64,000 nt of DNA from Strigamia acuminata (GCA_949358305.1 OX442314.1:28381118-28445117), one strand, 5' to 3'. Shown: positions 10,088 to 22,829, counted from the first letter of the stretch. The notes: generated from the letters alone by a model not told the origin. Program-made: numbers and translations.

Positions 10088-13000
10088 TTAGGTTTTTTTA
10101 ACTCGAGAATATGATGGGAGATGTGCTTTTATATTTATTCCGAGTACCATAAACTGATTTAGTATCTTTTGCAATAATTCTGGAATTGCAAGAATTGAAA
10201 GGCCGAGCATTAATGCAAAAGAATTTCCAATATCGCAACACAATGCAACTGCAGTGTAGGATAATATTTGTGTAATCTGTTCAATTATGTTATTCATTGG
10301 AATTAAACCAACAACCTTGAATGGAAATGCTTCAGGATGTTGAAAATAAACATAAGTGTTAAATATTTGTTCTTCACAAGGAGGATGACATCCACAGTCT
10401 TTCGTTATGTCAACTTTTAAGGAATTCTTCATGAATAGTTGTAATGAAAAAATTGCTTCTTCAGCATTTGCACAGGTATTATTTGTTACATTATCCAAAA
10501 ATGGTAGCCTAAAATTACAAAGACTAATTACAACACAGTGCAGTAACTCGTAGTGTCACCTCCTTCGACATTCCCCATGGACCTCCTCCGAGTCCTCTTG
10601 TACCTGTTCATACAGAATCTTTAGTAATGTTTGTAAATTTAGATTCTAAATTGACCAAAAACTTAAAAAAATATATAATTTCAGATAGACACACGACAGT
10701 CTTATTTTGCATTCTGATGTCACCCTGATTGATGGTCTAATCCAGTGCAGTCCGCACTCCCTGAACTCTGGTAAAGAATTTTTATTTCTAACTCTAGAAC
10801 TCTTAGATTTTGAGGGCCCAAGTAGCAATATTCAAATCTGTGAAGAATTACGACTCACTTGCATCGAACAAAATTATAAATCATTTTTTTATAACAATCT
10901 TCCTGGCACTGTTTGTATTTGTCATGGTCAAGACAAGGTTGTGCTCGTAAATTTAATCGAACGGTCTAAAAAAAAGCAAATGTTTCAGAGTTTATATGTA
11001 ATAAACTGATGTATTACTTTAATCATTTGAAATGTACTAATGACAAAGGTGTTATCTACAACACTTCTTCTACTTCTGAGAATTGATGGTATTTTAGCAT
11101 CATTTAGTCGAAAGTATATCTACAAAAGAAATTATGATTAACTACAATTTCAACATTTTCACATGTAACTAAACACAACCACAGTACAAGCAGTTCGTCT
11201 GGGCAATTTACACCTCTGAACCCATCCATCTAAGCAGTTTACCATTAACCATGACTTTCCTTAAACGTACATTACGTTACGTTTTCCACATACTCTCAGT
11301 AGTCAAAAATATTATAAAGAACAGTCACCATAACCAATCTGTATTGAAAGACTAGTACACAATTGATCAACAGCAGAAAAGTTGGCACGCTAATGTGTTT
11401 AGTCTTGTAGTCCGTTTTATTGTTTAGAGAGATTAAGACCTGGAATTTCAGATATTAGTAGATACTATTCTACCAGATTTTTTGAATTTAATATTCAAAC
11501 TTTTTATTGTCAATTTTACCATATGGAATACTTAAAATTTAAAAAATTTAAAATTTACGATTTTCTAGTTCTCTTTTAACTGAATTGTAGCTGAATATTG
11601 GTAGAATGTAGAATGATATCTTAACACCATGATTCATTCCTTTATTTTATCTTTAAAAAATTGTATGAAAATTGATCATGGCATAAAATAAGTTTTGACC
11701 AATATTTCATGTATTAGGCAAGGAGTTGTAGATTACTTCATACTCATGCTGATTACATATTTGATCTTTCACTGGTTGTAGACTAAAAAATATTATTGAG
11801 GCAGCTCCGGCATATTTCAGTGGTGCTGCAACAAGATAATGCTCGTATTAATATTTCATGTACAATTTATATAAAACGACAAGTTATGTACCGATGTCAG
11901 ATTGAAAGCAAGTTCCAGTTGGCATAGCTATTTTACTCCATGTTACATTACTTCTTACTCCAGTAGCCTGCAAAAACATTTATGATCAACTATAATCAAC
12001 CTACATTACGTTTGATATATAGCAGATCCTCAATTTACGAACATCCAAAATTTCAGAAATACCAACTACAAATTAGTTTACGTTGTTGGCACTAGGATAA
12101 GCGCAAAACTCACGCTCTTATTGTTGTTTAATATAAACCATTTATTTATTTATAATAGACAAAAATCATAAAAACAATATGATTCAAGAATGTATTCTTT
12201 AATTACTGGGGTGAACAATTTTTTCACTTTGTACATCCTTGACCTAAGAACAAGTTCTTGCAACAGTACTTGTTCGAAAGTTGAGGACCTGCTGTGTATA
12301 TGCAGAATGCTGGGTGCATTCGTACTCAATCCTTGATATTGGCGCCATCTTACAAACACTGGTAACAATACTGTTTAATTGACATACAATAACAACTAAA
12401 TACATTTTTGAGTGATATTTGTCATTACTGCTCTAAATTTTATTTGGTTAATAAACCTTTCGTGATTGGACGATACGTTATGTGTATCATAATGGGTCCA
12501 CACCTGCGTAACATCGCGATTTTGAAGCACGTTTCCGCTATGTTATACAGATGTGAACCCATCTTTAGCGAAATTCTTACGAAAGTAGCAGCTTTCATTG
12601 CTACTTTATCCATCACAGGCGTTTGGAATCGCCACACATCTTCTATTGACGGTTTTTTGTTGTCGATAGTCATGTTCATTAAATTGATAAAATGAATCTT
12701 GCATTCATTCTTGCCAATTTCATTAGCATATTTCCTCCTTTTCGTAGTCATGTAGGGTCCATCCATACATGCAATTAAATTAGGTAAATACAATGTGTAA
12801 TTTTCTTGAATAATTACCACATATCTTGTTGGCTCACTCATATATAATGCGATTCTTTCTTTGCTCACATAAACTGCCAAATTTGCAGAAGTAACTATAA
12901 GAATTAAATTCAATGTAGATTGCAGTAGAAGTTTTTTTTGTGGCCGCTGCATCACACTTTGAGAAACGTCTTTCTTTTTGTCGATGACCAAATGCATTTG

Positions 13001-15548
13001 CTTAGTAGTTTTCTTTTTTATGCTCGCTTTAAGTTGAGCAGGTCTGATGTATTTAGACAAATTGAGAAGAAACATTTGAGCAATTTCAATCAAAGACAGA
13101 AGAGAAAATCCCAAAGAAAATCCCAAATTGCCCCCAAAATCAATCAATAAGTTTGGAATGGTGTAAATGTAGGTTTCTGTCATTCTGACAAACAATTCTT
13201 CCAATACTTTTAGATTGAGACTTATTAGATCTTTGCCATTTGGTTCATATTGAAAATCTAACTTAAAACATGATAATTTTGTAAATTATGCATAAAAATA
13301 GAAGATATTATAGTTTAACTTGTATCAGAATAGAATATAAACAAATAAACATTCCGTTCACAAGGTCTAAAGCAACCACATTCGAACGATGGCAGTGTAG
13401 TCGTTTCATGGAAAAATGCTTCCTCATACATTTCAGCCACAATTGATTTGTTTGACGCTAAACTGCAATCCATTAAAGTTTTGTTGGACATAAAAGGCAA
13501 CCTGGTAAGTAAAACATATATGAGTTTATCAATATTTGATGTTGCATGCAATTAGACCTGCATCGTTGAGGAGTTTTTTTCCTCACACAATCTTCGTAGC
13601 ATTGGGTTTCCTTTTTCTTATCCGGTTCACAATAGGGATATCTCGAAGCTAAAAATTGATACTATAAAAACAAATGCAGCATTACTATTGTTGGTGATCC
13701 ATCACAATAAACAAGATTGAAAAACTGATATCTAATATATTCAAACGTATAGACTTTTGTAATGCACTACAAATTTCACCTATTATACAACAGATTAATT
13801 GAGCTTACACTTCGAATAAAAAATTGCATATCAGATTCAATTCCTGACGCCACCGTAAACGTATATTGGTAAGACATGACGCCAACTACCGCTGTCATCT
13901 AATATTCAAGTGTGTCAAAATAAAAGTCTACGTTACAAACTCCAATAAAATAATAAAAGATGAGATTCTTACCGTAATCTGTGGGTTGACACAGTTGGTT
14001 CTATTCGTTTTAAAGAGCAAGTGTAATCTCATGTTTAGCGCTAATTTTCGATCTATAGATTTAGCCAATAATACTAAAGGTTCAAAATTATTTTACTTTG
14101 TTTTTATTTCTAACCAGAAGTTAAGACCAAAGATCGTCCAATTACATCATTTCGATAGCTTAGTGAAATGTTTGTGTTATCATTTCTACTTGTAGAAATT
14201 CCTTCTTTAATTGTTGTTTCATGCAATACAGTTTTTCCCTGAAATGTTACACGATTATAGATGTAATTCAGCACATTACTGTATACGTATAGAATGCACA
14301 CTACACATACTGTACATTTGACGCCGATAATCAAGTAGAGGGCACCTGTACCGAGATACAATCTGCGTTTGGTTTTTATGTTACATGTCCCTTTATTAAA
14401 ATGCTTTCGCCAAATGTATGGACATAAACAGACCAATGGCCCAGAGATAAGCCCTATCCTACGATGGGGTGATCCTACCCAGTAAGGAAGAGGAGAGGGT
14501 TGAGTAGTGCAGTTGTGGGAGTCCAGTTGTGGACAAGAGCAGGGGTGAAAATAATTTTAATTCCCCATACTATAAAAAATTAAGGCACCATGTCCATGAA
14601 TTTACTGTCATTTACTGTCATGTCCATGAATAAAATTGAACAATTCCGGTCCTACTAACTAAATGTTTTTTAATAATTTTTACAACTGTCTGAATACTTA
14701 AGATTACAACTGTAGGATGCTAGGTTTCAGCATCACAGTGACCAATTCCCTGGCATTCCATCTTTGCCCAGAAGATGGAATAATTCAGACAGTGCTCATG
14801 ATTTAGTGTCTAACTTCTTGTTTTACACAAGAAAAGTCATTTGTTGCTACTCTTTAACAGAGAATCAACTCTTTATTGTTTATTTTCCTGGCCAACCGTT
14901 GCTAAGAAAAAAATATGAAAGCTGCATGAGTGATTGTATTGGTAGCAACACAACCCAACTTATATAATTAAAAACTAACAATTTCATGTGGTCACAATAC
15001 ATAATATCAACATAATATCCCATCCAGTATTGCGAAATAATAGAATTAAATACCTGTCTTATCTTGACGTGCTGTAAATTGCTTGAAATGTTGCTTTTTA
15101 ACCAAAAATCTGTATAATTTTCAATTTTCACAGCTGCATAAATCATGCATCTCACTGGCAAAATACATTCATGTAATCTTTCGAGGTTGCCTTGCACTGA
15201 AGAAACTTCTGGCATTTTTTCCCAGTATTCGGATAAAGATCCGGTATCGAGACTAAAGTACCTAAATTCTGAGTATGTCATTTCACCTATTGGAACATAT
15301 TCAATTTCAACCTTGAAATGTCCTTCAAAGTAGAATTGGATTCTTTCTATTGTCTGGTAACAACAAATGGTGCCACAAACGATCAAAACAACGAACCAAA
15401 CTGCCCGGACTAAACTTCTCTTTTCTTTGTTGAAAATATTATCAATAAACTTCAAACTATCATTGCCTGACAGTGAAGTTTGCATTTCCTGCCGTACAAA
15501 ACGACGAATATGACTTCGACGAAGCCTAAGAGCTTTCACCGCAGTCAT
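10088..15548 (-). CDS. Double-module DEG/ENaC channel gene B (complete, 787 aa)
   Basis: Ten exons with consistent phases: 15548-15054, 14238-14115, 13648-13558, 13501-13320, 13257-12581, 11967-11892, 11825-11737, 11119-11018, 10965-10859, 10508-10088; total 2364 nt. Module 1: TM1 about residues 46-68, a Cys-rich ectodomain, TM2 about 334-358 with GGNLGFSLGFS (selectivity-filter GxS = GFS). A cytoplasmic linker (about 360-405) is Lys-rich. Module 2: TM1 about 406-428, ectodomain with QPCLDHDKYKQCQEDC and CGCHPPCE, TM2 about 737-760 with LMLGLSILA (GLS). Each module resembles one complete, short DEG/ENaC subunit. The predicted topology is four TM segments with both ends inside. Module 1 lacks His-Gly before TM1; module 2 lacks the Gly-Gly of TM2. 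The small exons were found by phase and by homology between modules. An extra exon between exons 1 and 2 cannot be excluded. Confidence 0.85.
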
Positions 15549-15889
15549 TTTGCATCAAATTCTACCGTGGTAATGACATAGCTTCGACAGCTAGCTTAAC
15601 TCGTGTCTCCGCAAAAAATCCAATTTTTAATTAAAATTTACAATTTGTATATGAAAATCCAGTATCGAAACGCCACTCCCTAAGTGCGAGTCAGGAAAGA
15701 AAATTCAATAAATTTAAATTAATTTCAGCGAGAGTATACCGATATGTAATTTAGGTATGTAATTTATGTAAATTATAGTGCAGCAAGTTATGAAAATAAA
15801 TTGAAAAAATTATTGAGTTTCTGTCTCCGCAAGAAATACAATTTTTAATTAAAATTTATAATTTTATATGAAAATTCGAGAATGGGTTG

Positions 15890-16585
15890 CTGTAGCGACG
15901 CAAGATAGCGATGCAAGATAACGACTGTCCTGGGCCTAGCCCTCGACCCTCACCTGACCTTCGCTTTACACATTCTGAACCTAACTACATTTTTAGCCAG
16001 GACCGTTTATATTGTCACTCTCATCCGCAAAGTCCTGTCCAAGCTCGAATTGACATCTTACATTAAATCCAAAGTCCACCCCGCTATCTCCTATGCTTTC
16101 CCTGTCTGGAACTCAACACCCCGCCGCTTCTTGATCCCCCTCCAGTCGGCTTACTACCGAATCCTCCGTGCCTCTTATAAAATCCCACCTAGATCCCGTC
16201 TCACTCTTTACTGCAACACCCATAAACTCCTGACCCTCTCCAACTTGCTGCGGCTTAATGACCTATCGTCCCTCGCCGATGCCATTAGGGACCCTGGACA
16301 CCCCGCGCCACTCATTCGAGATTAACACCCGTGTCTCCACTTACCGATCCAGAACATTCCCTTATCGCTGTACGAAGATGTGGAATCATCTCCCGATGGA
16401 CATCCGTGCTGCCATGCTCGATTGCCCAGCCTTCAATTGTCGCTTCCACTGCTGCCACTTTCATCGCCGCCTAAAAAATTTCCTGTTGCTCACTCAATGT
16501 AATAATTAATCACTCGCTGTCACTCAGCATCACACTGTATTTACTCCCCAGGAGTGCTTGAAAATAAACTAAACTAAACTAAAAG
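15890..16585 (+). mobile_element. 5'-truncated non-LTR retrotransposon (ORF2 C-terminus)
   Basis: The plus strand encodes the C-terminal part of a Jockey/CR1-type reverse transcriptase ORF in two frames (16050-16325 and 16258-16509), so it is broken by a frameshift. The conserved pattern ends in ISYAFPVWNSTPRRF followed by the hydrophobic C-terminal tail. The 3' end carries an A-rich repeat (AAACTAAACTAAACTAAAA). GC content is far above the flanks. It is inactive and lacks the RT catalytic region. Confidence 0.7.
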
Positions 16586-16587
16586 AT

Positions 16588-16975
16588 ACACTTTAGCGAC
16601 GCCTGACGACGCTAAAGTGACCCCCCCCCCAAACAAAAATGAGTTTTGGCAAGAGCACATCGAGTCTGATTTGCATTTTACATGTCACAACATTAGTTTC
16701 AGGTTTGTTTTATGGTTAGTCCCAGCAGCAGTACATGCAGGGCTTCATTCAAGCCCAGGCCCAACTGATGGTTGCTGCCAACGCCAATGCCAACGCCATC
16801 ATCCAACCAGTACAACCTGCGCCGAGTAATCCGCCCAGGCCTCCGCCCAGGCCCCCTCCGAAGGCTACCTGTCGCTAAAACATACATGTCGCTAAAAGGT
16901 ACCGCACTTTAGTGATGCATATAAGTATGCATCGCTAAAGTGGCAGTCGCTAAAGTAAACAATTTTTTTGATAAT
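16588..16975. other. Structured insert with CGCTAAAG inverted repeats and a Gln/Ala/Asn/Pro-rich stretch
   Basis: CACTTTAGCG/CGCTAAAGTG form a 10-bp stem at about 16590-16619. A 17-bp stem with one mismatch and loop TAAG lies at 16910-16943. The motif CGCTAAA occurs several more times to 16995. Between them, 16725-16877 on the plus strand reads a Gln-, Ala-, Asn- and Pro-rich peptide ending in a stop, preceded by an AG acceptor-like site. I do not recognise it. It could be a fragment of a mobile element or a captured exon. Confidence 0.4.
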
Positions 16976-17357
16976 TCGCTAAACCTTGCGCTAAAGTAAG
17001 TTTTTTCCAAAAATCCAATATCAGAATGCCACTCTTCAATTGCGAGTCAGCAAATATATTCAATGAAGTTGAATTAATTTTAGCGAGAATATACCGGTGT
17101 GTAATTTAAGTCAAAGTCGGTTGTTTATGAAAAATTTAAATTAAAAATTGAATCCATTTTCATTAATTTTTGTATTACTTTTCTAAGATAATAAATAACA
17201 ATTAAAAAGCACAAGTGCATAATTTTTATAATTTATCTCAATTTATAATTTAAATTTTGTCACAAACATTGGTGATGACAATTATAGTGCAGCTTGGACG
17301 GATTCGTCCAAGAGTGCAGCACGTTATGAAAATAAACTGAAAAAATTATTGAGTTTC

Positions 17358-17710
17358 TGACCGCTTGGCCACCCATGGGTGATCTGCGGCACTACCACAC
17401 ACTACAGAATGGCCCTCGTTTAGTGATACGACCCAGTAAGAGAAAGGAGGGAGCGGAGTGGTGTGGGGAGAGAAGAGCACTGGGTCTCAACGGGAAACAG
17501 ACATGTAGACGAGATATCCTGAAGCCAGCAAGAGCAGTCGTGCTCTGTGCTGCCGCTGCTCTCTTTCCTATTCACCACAGTGTCGACCAATATGGGAAAT
17601 TTGTAAAAATTGCTAAAATGACTATAACCGCGCCACAGCCTCCACGAGCTATTACATGGGCAATACCTTATAAAAGCAGCAGAGCATAGGCAACCTAGGG
17701 GAATACACAG
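17358..17710. mobile_element. Fragment related to the solo LTR at 36988-37566
   Basis: The segment TGATCTGCGGCACTACCACA and the G-rich block near 17440 align with 37010-37120, then similarity fades. Boundaries are uncertain. No gene is seen in it or in the following flank to 18270. Confidence 0.4.
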
Positions 17711-18514
17711 GGGGTCGCGCTTTAGATTGCGGTTATATGTATCAGGGTTACGAGTATTCAGTCTAAAGGTGCATTTACAAGAGGAGGAATCAGAAAAACG
17801 CAGAAACATACATAACTTAAAAGCACATAAATACCCCAAACTCAAGTGCGGTGCGGCTGCGCCGTGTGATTTATTCTTTCTCTCCTGTGTGGAGACTTCC
17901 CTAGCAGGAAGTCAAACATGGCGCATATTTTTATTTTCTGTAGTTTCGTGGCATTTGTTTCGAGGGTATGTCAAAAACACCTGCTCATACATACATAAGC
18001 TAAGCATGCGCAATGACATTCCCATGTTTTCCCTATTTGGTTCATTTAATCAGCGGTTTCACTCTTTTCTGAGCCCTCCTTTAGTGTACATGATGACTAA
18101 CTGAAATGCTGAGTGTAACTATAAGCCTATCCACCCAGGAAGGCAACATCCACTCATTTGCAAGCTTTGACAACAAGTGAAGTTTATTCAGCGTGGTTGC
18201 CAGAGCAACCACGATAACAATTAGTAGCCAATCTATTACATTCGAAATGTATACAACACCAAAATACGTCTAAACACAACACCTCCCACCTCCGCGCAAC
18301 TCGCAATTCAGTTCGTAAAACACCTACTGTGAAAAACATTTCAAAATAAAATTAATTTTGAAGTTTTTATTTTTCTGAAAGTGCGCCTAGAGAATATAAA
18401 ATGTATTCTATCTTATTAATTATATCTGTTCCACAAGTGCCATTATTGTGCTAAGTCGAATAATTAAAGGAAAGGGATTACAATGTTCAAGTTTTAAAAA
18501 AATAAATCTAACTA

Positions 18515-18725
18515 TACTCAAAACCACCACAACGTTGATCTATTGTTCGAGCCGTATCACTGGTGTAGTGGCACAAAAAGTAGCTCATAACACCATATTT
18601 GTAAAAAAAAGTCCAGACATGTGATCGATTACCAACATTGTCAAAGGTACAGAACTACTTTTCCACGTAGCAGAACACATGGCGTAAACAGGCTAAATAC
18701 ATCAACGTTGTGGTGGTTTTGAGTA
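18515..18725. mobile_element. Mariner-like MITE (211 bp, TA TSD)
   Basis: Perfect inverted ends TACTCAAAACCACCACAACG and their complement, flanked by TA. The paralogous flank at about 9330 lacks it. Confidence 0.75.
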
Positions 18726-19393
18726 TAGCACTTAAATGTTAACAATTTTTTAAAAATCATTTCAATTATCAAAAATTGTGAATATTTCAAAATGAAAGAG
18801 TAAACTTAGTCAATAAACAGTTCAAGATTAGCATAAATGTAATGTGACACTAAACAAACATTCAATTCGTCTAAATCGATCAAGCAAACAACGTTTTTGA
18901 GTCAATGAATAGAAGAAGAAAATTCAATCAAAAGATTAAGAAATATGGAAATATACAAGTTAATAATTAAAAAGCATTCAATATGGAATTACTAACTTAG
19001 GTGCATTCAGATTGGTTAAGCAAATACTTGAAGTTTACTTTCATGAATAAAAAGGTAAGTTCAAGGACAATTACTGACACAACCCCTTGCTTAAAGTTAA
19101 TTAAAATAAATGGACTAACTTAAGCAAAATATGATGTAAAAAACACCATATCCATCAGACATAAAAACAAGATTATCAACTTAATGCAGTCAAGCAGATT
19201 TTTCGGAACCAATTTTAACTACTAAAATGATTAGACAAGCATTAAAATTCTAAAAGTTTCTCTAAATATTAAACAGTTTAAACAACATTTTAGTTTTATA
19301 TAGACATAATTCAATGCAGGGTCCCCACTTCAAAAATACTGAATTGTACCGTACTAAAAATATAGTTATTTCTACCTACAGTCTACTACCTTC

Positions 19394-19660
19394 TACAGTG
19401 GGGGGGCAAAAGTAAGTTTACAAACGCATCACGTTGATTCTCCCGGCTGTATCTCAGGAAAAAAGAGAGAAAAATTAATGAAATTTTAACTGGATGCTTG
19501 TACAACATCCTACGTTATTCACCTAAAATTTTATCAAAATCTATCCATTAGTTTCTGAGAAAAAATTTTTTTTGTGAACTGACATCAAAAAATAAAGGGC
19601 AAAATTAAGTTTACATACCCATTATCCACCAACAATTAGCCATTCCCATTATAAAATATG
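19394..19660 (+). mobile_element. Tc1/mariner-type terminal fragment
   Basis: Starts TACAGTGGGGGGGCAAAAGT, a Tc1-type terminus. No transposase ORF or second terminus was found. It abuts a DIRS-like fragment, and both lie between two direct copies of local flank (about 19110-19385 and 20325-20580). Confidence 0.5.
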
Positions 19661-19913
19661 CGGCAAATATTAAAATTTATCCATAAACACATGTGTAGTC
19701 ACTCATACACTTCATTAAAACATCCAAACCACAAGCAATCCCATTGTGAAACACTGAGCAATTGCCTTGACTACGCTTGACTTTATGCTTAGAATCATTT
19801 TTCTGCTAAAATATCCATGTCAAAGGCAGTTTATCATCTGCAAATGGAAGCATAACAGTCCTCCAATACTTTTTTATAAGTATATTTGTCAATGATACCC
19901 TTAATTTAATGTT

Positions 19914-20405
19914 GTGGACGGATACACATACAGAAAACCATCCCCAAGCCATTTGGCTGCATTTTGGGGTCTCAAGTCTTTTGCTAGGGATTTATCCAAT
20001 AGTATAGTTAAGATTAGAATGGATAATACTGCAGCGATTGCCTCCATAAATCATCTGGGCAGCCCCAGATCCCGAGATCTTACTGCCGTAGCTATGGAAA
20101 GAAATATCTCTGTTCAAGCTGAACACATCCCGGGTCGCCTCAATATAGAAGCGGACGCAGCCTCTAGGGGTAAGGTCATAGACTCAGGTGACTGGTTGTT
20201 AAATCATAAGGTTTTTCACTCCATCGATCATATTTGGGGTCCCTTTTCTTTAGACCTTTTCGCGGCTATGCACAACACGCAATTAGAAAACTTTTTTAGC
20301 TGGAAGCCATTTGACTTGGGTAGTATCTTAAGTAAAATACGACGTAAATTATGTCATGTGCAAAAATACATAGTCAAGCAGATTTTTCTAAGCGCACCTA
20401 GATAA
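19914..20405 (+). pseudogene. DIRS-like RT/RNase H fragment
   Basis: This 163-residue open frame carries the hallmarks of the RNase H region of DIRS-type pol proteins: RMDNTAAIASINHLG, then AEHIPGRLNIEADAASR, then GPFSLDLFAA and FFSW. The RT catalytic part and the tyrosine recombinase are absent. The last 30 or so residues after FSWKPF run into host flank, so the real homology ends near 20320. It is a relic. Confidence 0.7.
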
Positions 20406-21094
20406 ATTTTAAATGATTAGACAGGCATTAAAATTCTAACGATTTCCCTACATATTAAAAAGTTAAAACTATTCTAGTTTTTCTAGAGACAATACAGAGA
20501 AGTGTTAAACACTAAAAAGAAGAGTCATGTACTATAAAACTGTAGTTATTTTTACCTACAGATCGTTTTAGTCACTGAAACTAAATAAACACTGTACAAG
20601 TACAGTAATTGATAATTAATAATTGAAAAGCTGCATTTTACATAACTTCAGATTTGATGCTCTGAATTAGTATCTTTTTTAACTTTTTTAACTCGAGAAT
20701 ATGATGAAAGGTGTTCTTTTATATTTATTCTGAGTACCATAAACTGATTTACTATCTTTTGCAATAATTCTGGAATTGCAAGAATTGAAAGGCCAAGCAT
20801 TAGTGCAAAAGAATTTCCAATATCGCAAAACAATGCAACTGCAGTGTAGGATAAAATTTGTTTAATCTGTTCAATTATGTTATTCAGTGGACTAATACCA
20901 AGAACCTTGACTGGAAATGCTTCAGGGTGTTGAAAGTGAACGTAAGGGTCAAATATTTGTTCTTCACAAAGAGGATGACATCCACAGTCTTTCGTTATGT
21001 CAACTTTTAAGGAATTCTTCATGAATAGTTGTAGTGAAGAAATTGATTCTTCAGCATTTGCACAGGAATTATTTGTTACATTATCCAAAAATGG

Positions 21095-22829
21095 TGTGAC
21101 GATTCTACTTTTGGGCTAATTTATTAGTCCTTTTGAGATAGATAATTCGGTTTATACAAGACGTTGCTAAGTTTAACAACAACCTAACCGAGATAAGCTA
21201 CGGAAGCCCTTACAAACATGAATATGTGATCAAGTAGGAATAACTTACAGTTTTAGTGTGCCATAACATATTTATTACTAAATATTAATGATAACAGAGA
21301 TGGGTTCTGGACGCGTGTAAACAGGCGGCATCAACTGGTTGAGGATCCGGGCGAAGCCAAGGGATACGGCTGACTTGCGGCATCGTCACAAATAGCGCTA
21401 CGGAGACGCATTTGGTCCGCAGCTCGAATATCTAATAATGCGAAGAATCCTTCGCATAAGTAGGAATATTCGGCAGAATATTCCATGTTCCAAATGAATA
21501 AAAGTAATTAGTGGAATACAACAAATGAATTGTTGTATAAATATTAATTGGGCGGGGACCGTCACGACAATTGAGAGAACGTCGCGGGAGTTGTTGAGAC
21601 TCCATCCGCCAGCATGCCTTACGACGACAAGATCTCGTGATCAGGCGCCGAGTATTTGTTTGTACGCTTTAATTCGCTGTCGGTGGTACCAACCACCAGG
21701 TAAACATTTCTATGGACTTACCGGGTTTAAAAGATATTGCCAATACAGGATTACCAATGCCCGAGTAATTTATTTAACACGACATATTTATATATCATTC
21801 ACGGGTTACTAACCCGGAGGGTACGATGGGGCGGGGACCGTCACGACGGTCGAGAGAACCATCGCGGGAGGATTTGACTCCTCCATCCGCCAGCATGCCT
21901 TACGATGGCGGGATCCAACGATCGAGCACCGGGTAAAATATTATTTGGCCACTGCCGTTGGATTACCATTATCCAGGTAGTTATTTATCGCAACATCTGC
22001 AGATATTACTCACGGGCTACCAACCCGGCGTGTTACCTGTGCATTAGGCCTTTACCGACTTTTAACGAGCGGAAGGACCAATCGTAGAAAGACGGGAACC
22101 TGCGTGGGCTGTTTACAACAACCATCCTGCAGCGGACTGTGGCCAGTTAGCTGAGGGACCTACTTTCATTTGGCAAGGTCGTACTGTATACGACCGTTAT
22201 ATTAAGCCACCGTACGAAGTCCTACTGTCCCGTAGAACAGCTGGCTAACGTTACGGGGCCATTTCATGCGAATGCATGTCTATTACCGGAGTTGGCCTTC
22301 CCGAAAAGGCCTTACAACAACAATAACAGATAGTAATGAATACTATCTGTGGAGAGCTGAGGTGGCCTGATGTGTCGATAGAGAATAATGAAATCAAACG
22401 ATAACAATTCAACTACAGACAATATACAAGTTCAGTTATCAAGCAAGCCAGCGGAAGTGAGAAACTGGAGCTTATATAGTTCTGTAGAACTACTAGATTG
22501 GCGACAGCCAATCAGCGTACGAATCGGCGGATTCGTGGGTCACTAGTCTGGACCTAATATATGACTATGTCCAGATGGGCCCAGTTGGGGGCAGGAAGGG
22601 TCCAATTGGTTCCCTTCAACAGGTAAGTAATGTAAATATTGATTCGATAGAATCAACTTGTCAAGTAAATAATACTTAATTTATATCGAATAAAATAGTT
22701 ATATTTTATTCACCGTGTTTAAATAATTATTTATCACACTTTTAGTTTTATCGAGTTTGAATTACGCGCGTTTGGTAAACAGCGCCATCTATTGTGAACA
22801 TTGATAAATACGGATTTGTAATCATCACA
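21095..22829 (-). repeat. 3' LTR of the Gypsy element
   Basis: 1735 bp, near-identical to 33292-35026. AATAAA signals on the minus strand at 21271-21276 and 21120-21125 could serve for 3' end formation. Hairpins are listed in the findings. Confidence 0.95.

Noticed and set aside
10707-11009. Plus-strand ORF of 100 residues, also at 35629-36072
   Set aside because: It is the antisense of DEG/ENaC exon 9. The minus strand has splice sites, phase agreement and the Cys pattern.
14115-14278. Longer version of DEG/ENaC exon 2 starting at the AG near 14279
   Set aside because: It would enter in the wrong phase with a stop, and gene C has a 4-nt insertion there. The TTTCAG acceptor at 14239 gives correct phase in all three genes.
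21525-22087. Two ORFs (95 and 60 residues) identical at 33722-34284
   Set aside because: Identity is due to the near-identical LTRs. The frames run antisense to the element and lack recognisable motifs.
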